This document shows, in pieces, positions 21,401 through 31,407 of a DNA stretch of 64,000 bases. Position numbers and translations under genes: made by a program. How positions within the stretch are numbered: position 1 is the stretch's first letter; each line of letters starts with the position of its first letter. The notes under the pieces were generated by a model, which searched no databases, was not told the DNA's origin, and saw only the letters and a program-made list of their open reading frames with translations. This DNA comes from Telopea speciosissima (taxonomy: Eukaryota > Streptophyta > Magnoliopsida > Proteales > Proteaceae). The DNA lies in assembly GCF_018873765.1 (NCBI RefSeq), contig NC_057916.1:52144540-52208539 (forward strand), given 5' to 3'.

Positions 21401-24400
21401 TCTGAAATGAAGAGTTTTGTAGACTCCATTTACTGGCCTTGGCTACACCCATTATAGGATGTGCTTATCGTCTTCTCACCCTCTAAGTGTCAAGTTCATA
21501 TCCCCAAAGTGCATACATAATTGCTGAACCTGCAAATATGGACCCAGAGAGGGGAAAAGTATCTTTCATGTGTACTCCCATATGAAGCTCATTTCAATGG
21601 AAAAAGGACTGACTGAAGAAACATACATTTAGATTTAGTTGTGGACAATTCATATTTTACTATTTTTCTTTCAAATTTAACAAGGAACTTCTATGTTCTT
21701 TTAGAGCAATGGTTCAACAGATAGTACAGGGAGATTAGGCAGCTTATGCCAACGCAATGAAGAGGCTTTCTGCCAAGGAATCTCTACTTCTAACTGTAAG
21801 TACATCTGTTTGTGAGTACATGCTTGTATCCTCCTCCTTCTCATTTCTTTCTCTTTCCATGGAAAATACGTTCGTAAACATACCATACACATCTGTTTGT
21901 GTGTTTGTTTTAGAGAATATTTTAAGAGAACTCCAATTGTGAAGTACCCGTTTGTATTTTTATGTGGCTATGCAGATTATGAGGTGTTAGTTATTAAATA
22001 TAACTTAATTTTATTTAAGTTTGATCTCTTTATTGTGTCATAGGGATACATCAAACTACTTATGGTCCAAGATTTTGTGTTTTTCTTTATTATTTAAGAA
22101 TTGGATTAAAAATTTTGGGTCCAATGGTACAGCTGGAGACAATATCATGGAGTTCTTTATCCCAGTTACCTATAGTTTGTTGGGAAATTCAAACTCTTTT
22201 GTGTTTATGAAGTCACTAGCTGATAGTTCAAATTATAATAATGACCATCGTGCCTGTTGTTTAACTTAGGAAATCAAGTTTGTGTACTAAATTATAGCAT
22301 AGCGTACTTAGAATGAGCCATTTCAGCTTAGTAGCTATAAGATCTAACTCAAGAAAGAGCAATCATCTACAATAGCATTGATGATCAAGAAATAGCATAG
22401 TTAAAATAGATATGAGCTGTTTTGAGGAAGGAAAAAAAAGGGTGACCACTAAATACATATAAGCCTGTTAAAACCAAACAGGAGAAAGAGAATTAAACGT
22501 ACTTAACTTTGCTACTGATTATGAACTCTAACGTAAATGATGTGATTAGCTTGAAGTTCTGGTACAGTACTTGTTACAATGTGAGAATGAAAGTAAGATT
22601 TTGTAAGTTGTTCATTTTAAGTTTCTTAGACACACACTATCTCTCTCTCTATAATTATCCAATACACCCTCTCTACTCCTCTCCAAATCTCTCTCTCCCC
22701 CTCATTCCCGACTCTCTCTCCCTCATTACTGATCTCACAACTCTCTCACGACTCTTTTTCTCTACCATGACACACTCCGAGGGAGGTAATTGATCGATTG
22801 ATGATCAAATGGATCAGGGTAGACGACCCAAATGAAACGTTGATCTACCTGAGCATAAGCCAAATGATTTTAAGACTTCAAGCTCCAATGATAAGCCCTC
22901 GTGTAATTTTATAATCTGCCAAAAAAATTTCTTACTAGGGTTTCATTTATACCCTAAATCCCTCTGAGGTTTTGCTTGGTTTTGTTTATTTGTGCTTTGA
23001 TGCAAAGCTTAATGGGTTTTTTTTTTCTCTTCCTGTGCAGGGTTAGGCTTTGAAGTAAAACAGAACAGGAACTGGGTTCTCCCTACAAACTACAGTACAT
23101 TTGCAGAGGTCTTCTATACATCTCCATTGTCTAACACTTTTAGCTAAGAAAAAACATCTAAAAGCAATGATTAGAAGTAACTATACTTTATATAAGAGCT
23201 AATGTAAAGACTGACTAAAGTTCATAAGGAGGCTTATATGAAATCATGAAAAGGAAGGAACACATAAGAGTAACAAAAGGCCAAAAGCTTTGAATGTTGG
23301 CAAACTAAAAGGGCTTAAAGCTGCACTCCTTCCTTTCTATGGGGCCTGTTGTTATGAAACTGAGCAGTGGCTTTGGACTTTTGTGCCTTGTGTTAATTCA
23401 CTATTTCTTCTTTTCCAGGAATCTGTTTCAATGCAAAGAGCAGCCGTAGCAAAAAGTAGAGCAGATGTATGGATTCAGTTTGAGGAGGGAGAATTACAGC
23501 AGAGGCCAAGCTCTGCAGAAACCCATGCCACGTGGCAGATGATGCATTTATCTTGTTCTCCTTCTCCTACCCACCTCACAAACACCATAACCAGATCTTA
23601 TACAGAACCAATAACAACAATAAACCCACATCTCATGACCAAAGAGTCTTCAGGAAGACAATGAGGAATGTGGAGATTCTAACACACTTCAGCTCTTCCC
23701 TTGTGGTGATGATGCAAAAAAGGAGACCAAGCTGAGTATTCAATCAATGAATAGAGACTTCACTCCATACCAGTTTTTCGAGTTCCTTCCCATGAAGAAC
23801 TGAAGGAGAATAACTTAGTAGTTTACCCATTTGTCATAATGTATGTGAGAAGTAAGATGATGGGTCATGTTTAGATTTTGTTGTTATTGGAAACTTTTAC
23901 TGTTCTTGTTGTGAACTGCAGAGGTTGGTGGATGTTAGGTATTTAGTGAGGTGGGTATGAAGGAGGTTTCCTTAAACTGTACTTCCATCATGTTGTTCAA
24001 ATCAATGAAGAGCTTCATGAAAGTAAATATTACAGGTTTCAATGTTGAAACTTGACAGGTCTACCTATCTATCTCTTATGCCCCTATTATAGTAGTTTCA
24101 GAGAGTGGTGATGGAGACTTTGGGTTCATCAATTGAGGTATTGAATGTGAAATATGAATCAGATGTGAAAGAGTTTGATCGATCGATGTTGAAATAACTT
24201 ATAATTTGGGTTGAAGACATACGTTGCATTCCCTTACACATGGAAACCAGATGTTTTTAAAATTGACATTCCTCTTATGGAGAGGTTATTTTAAGGGGAC
24301 AATGAACAAACTTGGGAAACTGATAACAATTGCACAATAAACATAATAAACCTAAGAAAAGAAACTAAAACAAGACATTCTTATAAAACATAGGAACAAA

Positions 24401-25268
24401 GCTCAATCAATATATGGCAGTTTTCATGAAGTGTAAATTCTGCTTGGAAGCTCTACATGAAATTAATTTTAAAGGTCTTTTAACATCATAAAGGAATTAA
24501 CTCCTATATTTATTCACTTTGAGCATTCAAGTCTTCAGGGAGAGATGTCAGAGTGCATAAAAAACTTCAACACCAAATCATATAAGAGAAGGATAAAAGA
24601 AGAATATTAGGGATTAACACAAAAAAATCTTCAACTTCTATCCTATTAAAACACATAATGTTTTTTATTTTTGGACTGTTAAATTATCAATAAAGAATTG
24701 GAGAATTATATCATATTAGAACAATAAATATCTCAATCAATAAATAGTTTAAAAGGAAATGGTGAAGGTTCTCATGTTACATTATTTTAGAACATTTATG
24801 AAAGTTTTGAAATATAAATCTTTCTCTTTCAACCCATAGTTTCCATTTAAAAAAAAAATTAATAATTTTAGCTAATTTCTCTTCTACTAAAATACCTTGG
24901 CCCATTTTAAAAATACAGTCTTCAATGGATACAAAATCTTGATGATATTTTAAATGCTTTAATCTCGTGTTAACTCAATCACCATTTCTTTCTCCCAAGT
25001 CTGTAAAATCAATTGCTATAAATGACAAAACTATCTACCACTACTCCTTCAATGTGTATTTATTAGTATTCATTTCTATTATTCTATCTCTCATTTTTCT
25101 GTACCATAATGTTTTATGATATGTATCAATATTTATTGAACAAAAATCAAGTACTTGATACTATTTTGCACATTGAGAAAGTCTCATTACCTTATAAAAC
25201 CAAAATAATTGGCTCTCTAAACACTTAACAAATGCTTACACGTGTATTTGCACGTGCATTTTTACTAG
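18472..25268 (+). mobile_element. Non-autonomous Helitron (6.8 kb)
   Basis: The left end is TCATATTATTATATAAAAG after an A, and the right end is ACTAG before a T, that is 5' A|TC...CTAG|T 3', the Helitron rule. A hairpin-forming CACGTG...CACGTG segment lies at 25242-25257, just before the 3' end. The insertion sits exactly inside the right arm of the fold-back repeat. No Rep or helicase ORF is visible, so it would depend on enzymes made elsewhere. The interior is A+T-rich with exon-like segments bounded by AG and GT (see separate entry). Confidence 0.8.
18650..24250 (+). other. Exon-like segments within the Helitron (possible captured gene pieces)
   Basis: No protein is recognised. Several short segments are bounded by a pyrimidine tract plus AG and by GT, for example 19110-19170 (acceptor before GATGGGAATTC, donor GTACGTG), 19419-19520 (acceptor TTTGCAG, donor GTAAAT) and 23420-23664 (acceptor TTTTCCAG, an open frame of about 80 codons to a TGA, then A+T-rich DNA like a 3' UTR). 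Plant Helitrons often carry captured host-gene pieces with introns. The long A+T-rich intervals between these segments hold nothing else I can identify. Confidence 0.35.
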
Positions 25269-25346
25269 TATATATATATATATATAATATGATTGCATCA
25301 TCATACACTTAATGATTTCATCATCATTACACCCACTTTTATTCAT

Positions 25347-25560
25347 ATTAATTGAATAATCCACATATGATATGCATTTCAATAACATACATGGTTTATC
25401 CCAAAATCGGAAAAACATATAACAGACTATAACTCTCATGCTCAACTACATAACCAATCATATGCATATAAGACATAGCTATAACCAATCAATCAATCAT
25501 ATGTATATAATTAAAACAATAAACACAAAGTCACAAAAAACTTTATATTTTTTTCTTTCT
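25347..25560. other. Residual copia leader DNA between fold-back repeat and integrase
   Basis: A+T-rich, with repeated CAATCAATCATATG-like text. No gene seen. Gag and protease should lie here but are absent. Confidence 0.5.
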
Positions 25561-25574
25561 CTTCTTCTTTTGTA

Positions 25575-26640
25575 GTTGATTCTAATATTAGTCCTGATTC
25601 AATTACTTGGCATGCTAAACTAGGACACATAGGTCGTGATAGGATGGGACGGCTAGCTCGAGAAGGCCTTATTGGCTCACTCGCTAAAGTCAACTTACCG
25701 ACATGTGAGACCTGTTTAGCGGGTAAGGCCCATCGAAAGCCTTTTGGAAAGGCTAAACGGGCAACCCAGACCCTAGAGCTTGTCCATTCAGACATCTGTG
25801 GACCAATGAACGTGAAGGCACATCATGATGCTTCCTATTTTCTCACCTTTATCGATGATTATTCGCGATATGGTTATGTGTATTTGATCCCTCACCGCTA
25901 CGAAGTGCAAGATTGCTTCAAACGCTTTGTAGCAGATGTTGAGAATCAGCAAGGCAAGAGGTTAAAAACTCTGCGCACTGACCGAGGACGCAAGTATCTA
26001 TCAGATCAATTTAAAGAGATGTGTGAGGAAAAAGGAATCACTAGGCAGCTAACTATTCCCCACACTCCACAACAAAATGGTGTTGCAGAGCAGAGGAATA
26101 GGACGCTTTTAAATATGGTTAGATCGATGATGGCACAGGCCAACCTCCCAATATCTTTTTGGGAAGATGCTATGTTGACCGCTGCTTACGTCCTTAACCA
26201 CGTGCCATCACAGTCAGTTCCCTCCACTCCCTATGAATTGTGGAAAGGCGTAAAGCCCACTTTGGGGCATATGCGACCATGGGGATGTGCAGGATATGTT
26301 CATAGTACCTCCCATAAGTTTGGAAAACTTGGTCCTAGAGCTAAAAAGAGTATCTTTATAAGATATTCCGATACCTCGAAAGGCTAAGTAGTGTACGGTG
26401 AACATCAAGATGCAGGAATGACACAAAGTGAGTCCCGCGGTGTGGATTTTCTTGAGATCGATTTCCCTAGCATCAGTGATGCTGGTAGAGACCTTGATCT
26501 TTTTGAGATAGAGACTGATGAAAGCGTTTCACCTACTCTTGGTGAGGGTGAGGAATTAAACACTCATCAAGAGATCGCCAGAGAGGGTGAGAGTGATCAT
26601 CAACCCAGTGGGAGTGTGCTACCTAATGAAAGCGCATAAC
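25575..26640 (+). pseudogene. Copia GAG-pre-integrase and integrase
   Basis: The HHCC zinc finger is WHAKLGHIGRDRM ... CETCLAGK (25606-25730). The integrase core has all three acidic residues: LVHSDICGP (near 25787), LRTDRGRKYLS (near 25973) and PQQNGVAEQRN (near 26075). The RPWGCAGYVH block and the start of a linker follow. The frame is open from 25644 to a stop at 26387. The next 82 codons (26391-26639) continue the acidic linker between integrase and RT. Catalysis looks possible for this domain, but the missing gag and protease make the element non-autonomous. Confidence 0.9.
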
Positions 26641-26762
26641 CCGCGGGTCAAGAACCCTCTGCACGTAAGAGCACATGTGGACACGTTCTCTGACGTCGTT
26701 TTGAGATTGAAGGGGACGCTGCCCTCGTCTGTGTCCTGAGGGATGAGGATGAGCCAACCTCA

Positions 26763-27941
26763 GTGAGTGAGGCGCTCTCTTCTCCAGCTAAGGAAATGTG
26801 GCAAGTTGCTATGGAAGATGACTTGAGTTCTATGGGCAAGAACCAAGTCTGGGAGTTAGTTGATCTTCCACTTGGGCCCAAGGCCATCGGGAACAAGTGG
26901 GTACTGAAGGTCAAACGAAAGGCAGATGGATCAATTGACAAGTATAAGGCACGTCTTGTGGTGAAGGGCTATACTCAAAAGGAGGGTATAGACTATGATG
27001 AGACGTTCTCCCCTGTGGTGAGAATGGCCTCAATTCGCCTCACTCTAACCATTGTCGCAAAGTTGGATTTGGAACTCTACCAAATGGACGTTAAAACTGC
27101 TTTTCTCAATGGAGAATTGGATGAGGAGATCTTTATAGCTCAGCCTGTGGACTTTGAGAAGAAGGGACATGAGCCCAAAGTATGTCATCTCAAACGTTCC
27201 ATCTATGGCCTTAAGCAATCGTCCAGGCAGTGGTACATTAGATTTCACCATGCCATTACCACTGCGGGTTTTGACATGATTGAAGAGGACCACTGTGTGT
27301 ATGTTAAACGGTCCAAGGCGGGGTTTCTCATCCTATCATTGTATGTTGACGACATCTTGTTGGCTGGGAATGACATTGAAATGATTGTCGCCACTAAAGA
27401 GTGGTTGTCCTCCACTTTTGAGATGAAGGACACGGGTGAGGCCAACTTTGTGTTGGGCGTGAAGATTGTGAGGGATCTTACTAGAAGACTTCTTAGTTTG
27501 TCTCAAGAGACTTACATAAAGAAAGTCCTGGAGCGGTTCCATATGAGCAACTCGAAACCCATTGACATTCCAATGGACAAGGCATGCACTTTGAGCCTAG
27601 ACCAATGCCCTAAGAGTGATGAAGAGAGAAATCAAATGTCCAAAATACCCTATGCAGCGGTAGTAGGCAGTCTGATGTATGCGATGATGTGCACGCGTCT
27701 AGATATTTGCTTTGCCATTGGCATGGTGAGCCATTACCAGAGTAACCCAGGGGCAGTTCATTGGCAGGCAATTAAGAGGATACTTCGATACCTACGTGGC
27801 ACTACAGACCTCTCGCTCACCTTCAGTGGTTCAGACTTGAGACTGAGAGGCTACAGTGATGCTGATTGGGCTAGTGATAGAGACGAGCGCAAGTCCACTT
27901 TGGGGTATGCGTTTGTCTTGGGAGGCGGGGCTTTCACTTAA
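26763..27941 (+). CDS. Copia reverse transcriptase plus start of RNase H (open 392 codons)
   Basis: A long undamaged RVT_2 domain: WELVDLPLGPKAIGNKWVLK, YKARLVVKGYTQKEG, DETFSPVVRM, YQMDVKTAFLNGEL (first Asp), IYGLKQSSRQW and LYVDDILLAGND (YVDD, near 27342-27377). RNase H begins with YSDADWASDRDE. The stop at 27939-27941 (TAA) follows GGGAFT, and the RNase H frame resumes at once (27978 onward). The better preservation of this block compared with the Ty3 elements suggests a more recent insertion, which fits the similar LTR pair. Part of an element polyprotein, not a host gene. Confidence 0.92.
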   Translation: MSEALSSPAKEMWQVAMEDDLSSMGKNQVWELVDLPLGPKAIGNKWVLKVKRKADGSIDKYKARLVVKGYTQKEGIDYDETFSPVVRMASIRLTLTIVAKLDLELYQMDVKTAFLNGELDEEIFIAQPVDFEKKGHEPKVCHLKRSIYGLKQSSRQWYIRFHHAITTAGFDMIEEDHCVYVKRSKAGFLILSLYVDDILLAGNDIEMIVATKEWLSSTFEMKDTGEANFVLGVKIVRDLTRRLLSLSQETYIKKVLERFHMSNSKPIDIPMDKACTLSLDQCPKSDEERNQMSKIPYAAVVGSLMYAMMCTRLDICFAIGMVSHYQSNPGAVHWQAIKRILRYLRGTTDLSLTFSGSDLRLRGYSDADWASDRDERKSTLGYAFVLGGGAFT

Positions 27942-28349
27942 AATAGCAAGAAACAAACCTGCATCGCCCTGTCCACGATGGAGTTTGAGTACGTCGCATG
28001 TTCGGCAGCTGTACAAGAGGCTGTTTGGCTCAGGAGGTTTTTGCAGAGACTTAACGTTTCTGCTCACTCAGATGACGCTATGCTTATACACTGTGACAGC
28101 ACGACAGCGCTTGCATTTGCGAAGGACCCCAAGTTCCATGGTAGAGCCAAGCACATTGACATACGGTATCACTACATTCGAGACATGGTAGCGCGAGGTG
28201 AAGTGGTTCTGCAACATATCTCCACTAGCAATATGCTGGCTGATCCATTGACTAAGCCCATTGCCAGAGATGTTTTCCTAGTTCACGTTAGGAACTTGGG
28301 ACTCAGGCGGATCTTATATGTATTTGCTTTGAGAACACTTTGTTTGTGA
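27942..28349 (+). pseudogene. Copia RNase H, C-terminal part
   Basis: STMEFEYVACSAAVQEAVWL (catalytic Glu), HCDSTTALAFAKDP (Asp), RAKHIDIRYHYIRD and NMLADPLTKP are in order, a standard copia RNase H. The frame is open to a TGA at 28347. It is separated from RT only by the TAA at 27939. Confidence 0.9.
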
Positions 28350-29353
28350 TGGACATTTATCTGTATTTCTCTTACATTTATTGATGAGCATATATTTGTT
28401 TGAGTAATCTTGTGTGTATACATTCATTGTTTGTAAAGATGTCACCAGGCATAGAATCGACCCACTCACACCGGTGATTTGCCTTGGTGCTGGGGTGTAG
28501 CGAGCGAGATGAGCCCATAAGCATGTGTGCTTTATGGCACCTTAGTTAGAGCTAAGATGAGACCTTTACTTGGTCCAACTTGGAAGATACCACACTTCCA
28601 AGTAGCCTGTTGGTAGCCAGATGTGAGGTTCTAGGCAGAAACCATGAGGGTGACTATGCTAGAAACTCAGGTTAGGCGCTTAGAGAAGCGACTAGACTAA
28701 GATCTGTATGGCATTTATTTATTGTGAGTGACATGCCCACCCTAGTGGGAGTTACGCTATAGCATGCACATCATACTGCATGTGCTCATGTCGACCGATT
28801 GTGAGAGTGACTGAATGGATCCCTGCTTCGCCACTGTGTGAACCACGTGGATTATATTAATCCTACAGTACCCTTATTACCTGAGACAATGTCACTAAAA
28901 AGACACCCAATGACGCTACTTTGACGTTCTCCTTAGGACCATGGATGATGTGGTCCAACGGGAAGCGATTGGGAAAGCTGTTGGGGATATTTAGATTGAC
29001 ATGAGGGGCTCAAGGAAAACCATTGGACGTTGCACCTTTGTTATGTGACTCATTGCCCAGGCGATGTGTCGTATTTGTGATCGACGCAGTCATGAATACA
29101 TTACATACCAAGGATTAACATTGCTCATCATGAGGGGTCGAGAATGTTAGATCGAGTGCAAATGGATCGTTTGGGGTATTTTGAGACTTTTTTTAGAGTG
29201 ATGTACTATGTTGGCTAGATGGAAGTTTGATATAGTACTCCTACCTTGTATCATCTTGACAGGTCGCAAGCCCAATTACCTGTATGGAGGATAACGCGGA
29301 ATGAGCGAAACTTGAATGCATAATATATGCGCCCTGTGTGGGTGAGTGGGAGA
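28350..29353 (+). other. Copia 3' untranslated region and purine tract
   Basis: About 1 kb without coding sequence between RNase H and the 3' LTR. The last 13 bases, GGTGAGTGGGAGA (29341-29353), are the polypurine tract directly before TGTAAATCGG. Confidence 0.75.
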
Positions 29354-29736
29354 TGTAAATCGGTGATGGGCCTGCGGCCCAGCTGGTCCGCCCACATGGG
29401 GTAGGCCGGCCGAGCCAATAACGAGAGAGAGAGAGAGAGGGACGGTCACTCAAGTGACCGATCCCTCCTCTGATTGGCCAATCCCAGGATATAGTCTATA
29501 TATAGACATAAGGCATAAACCCTAGGAGCATGAACTAATTAAATCTCTCCCTCCTTTCAAGTTCTGCGTTTCCTAGGGTTTCCATCGTTGCCTAGGGTTT
29601 TGTGGTGTGGAGTTCTCTAGAGATCGCGTTGTGCTCGTAACTGCAAGCTGCCTTCGAACGTCCCTTCTGCTGCAATTTCATTCGGTTCAGGTAATCCCTA
29701 AACCTATGTGACTAATGGAATGCTCGAAGGCTAACA
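29354..29736 (+). repeat. 3' LTR of copia element
   Basis: Begins TGTAAATCGG and ends CTAACA. The TATA box CTATATATAG starts near 29492. It is followed by the target duplication TCTAC at 29737-29741 and resumed LINE sequence. Confidence 0.95.
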
Positions 29737-29741
29737 TCTAC

Positions 29742-30155
29742 AATAATGAATTATATGCATCTTTTATAGACTACGGAAATACAGGAACCGCACAAGAAAT
29801 GGAACTCAGAGAACTCAAAGGACTTCAAAAGTCACTTCTATTGGACTGCAGGAAAATAACAATCTGGACAGATTCAAAGGAGCTAAAGAATTGGCCAACT
29901 TGCCAAGAAAAGCATCCTTGGCCGTGGGAACTCTATCACCTTTTGTTAGACATCAAACACTTTATAGATTCATTTTGGTCTGTAAATATTATCAAGCAAT
30001 CTAGATATCTAATACAGCCAGCTCATAATCTGGCAAACTATGCTAGGAAAGAACTTAAATCATCAGCATGACATCTAATGTTCCTATTATGTTTTAATTA
30101 GATTATCTTTATTTCATAAAATAAAATAAAAAAATAAAGCAAGTAAAATAATAGA
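29742..30155 (+). pseudogene. LINE ORF2 RNase H end and A-rich tail, part 2
   Basis: This continues the RNase H domain interrupted at 17350: AQEMELRELKGL, TIWTDSKELKNW (catalytic Asp) and AHNLANYARKEL. The last motif usually has Asp after Leu-Ala, but here it is Asn. The ORF stops at 30069-30071, and an A-rich tail follows at 30108-30155, the normal LINE 3' end. Confidence 0.85.
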
Positions 30156-30981
30156 AAATCAGTGAAACTGACTAGTAAGATCTCCAAGTTTTTGAATCAA
30201 AATCTCAAAGAGGTTTATTTTTTTATTTTTTTTGAATTTTTTTCTTTCTTTGAGATTCTAATTTCTAGGGTTATCACCAATTCCAACTGGTTTCAATCCA
30301 GTCGATCCCTTATCCAACTCCGTATATTATGTGGGTCTTGGAGAGGCCCCAACAAATCGTACGCATAGTTTCATCCAAAAAGAGAAAAACACAGAAGTCG
30401 TAGGCACAGTTCACTTCTGGGAAACAACTATCTGGAAACCATTAGAACATAAAACTCACCGCTATCTTATAAAAAAAAACCCCAAATGAACATAGACGAA
30501 CAAAAGTGGCCCTCTTATGATCCACCACCATTATCATCATCTGTAGTCATGTACAATAACTGCCCCAAACTGGATTGTTTTACAACGAAGGCAAAAAAAA
30601 TACCCTCTCCCTTCCTATCACTTTATTTCCAGGTGCAACCAGGCATCATAGAACTGCCACAAAATCTCCCAAACTGTTTTAGTGGGATGAGTCTGCCACT
30701 TTCTGCAAGAGAGACCAAGAAGAGTTAGGTAGTAGAAAGAAATTATCTTGCATCCAACCATGTGGTTCATCCAACATCCATACTTTCAGTAGAAGGGGAA
30801 GTCCAGACTCCTGAATTTGACATTATACTAATCCAGGGATTTCTCTTAAATCGTGTAGCAAGGCTTTCCATATGAGAGACTTTGTGGCCCCTTAGGATAG
30901 AAGACCCCAACACATTTCACTGATGATATTTCACCCACAAACAAGCAGAAGTGCCTCAGAAATGAAATCAAATTATTAAAA
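30156..30981. other. Intergenic DNA
   Basis: A T-rich run lies near 30217-30250, with a short inverted repeat around it (AATCTCAAAG and CTTTGAGATT). No gene or recognised repeat was seen. It is downstream of the host gene. Confidence 0.5.
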
Positions 30982-31169
30982 CTTGGGCAAGAGATTGCTG
31001 CCTGGTCGTGTGGCCCTTGCACCAGCATGGGTATGGGGGCCAATGAGAGTGCGCATAGGGCATCAACATGGATGAAATTTTTTAATATGGGGGCAGGGAG
31101 GTAATTTTGTGTGATCCTGTGTCGGAGCACAACAGGGGCCACATGACCAGGCAATGTTGTTTTTCCCTT
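30982..31169. mobile_element. Small MITE with TIRs about 30 bp long
   Basis: Left end GGGCAAGAGATTGCTGCCTG and right end (inverted) GGGAAAAACAACATTGCCTG match imperfectly and continue into GTCGTGTGGCCC and GTCATGTGGCCC. The flanks TTAAAA and TAAAAA may be the target duplication. The superfamily is not decided. Confidence 0.55.
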
Positions 31170-31407
31170 AAAAATTAATATCAGAGGGGAAAAAAAAAGG
31201 GCCACTAGATTTGAAAGAGTATTGGTCATTTCTGCCAAGATTTTGCCAGTTGAGATGGTTATCAAGTCCTATACAAAGGCCACTACACATACATCCACAT
31301 CTGCAACATAGGCGGGTATCGAGTGAACAAATGTCAGTAACAATAATAAAATTTGATTTTATGCTTATATGATGAATAAATATTATTTTTAACATGAAAA
31401 TGAAAAT

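Larger units (their letters stand above)
17998..25346. repeat. Fold-back inverted repeat, right arm split by Helitron
   Basis: The left arm at 17998-18221 pairs with a right arm in two parts, 18315-18471 and 25269-25346. The loop (18222-18314) is G+C-rich. The outer ends both read ATGAATAAAAGTGG in inverted sense. The two right-arm parts are adjacent once the Helitron (18472-25268) is removed. Small insertions and base changes separate the arms. Confidence 0.88.
17351..29736 (+). mobile_element. Ty1/copia LTR retrotransposon inserted in the LINE
   Basis: LTRs of 393 bp (17351-17743) and 383 bp (29354-29736) begin TGTAAATCGG and end CTAACA. The 5-bp target duplication TCTAC (17346-17350 and 29737-29741) is exact. 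PBS, purine tract, integrase, RT and RNase H are all found, but gag and protease are missing. Only about 250 bp of leader and 220 bp before integrase belong to the element. The rest of the interior (17998-25346) is a fold-back repeat that itself holds a Helitron. Confidence 0.95.

Noticed and set aside
30846-31265. 139-codon minus-strand ORF near the host gene 3' end
   Set aside because: Most of it overlaps the MITE at 30982-31169, and it has no domain; not part of the host gene.
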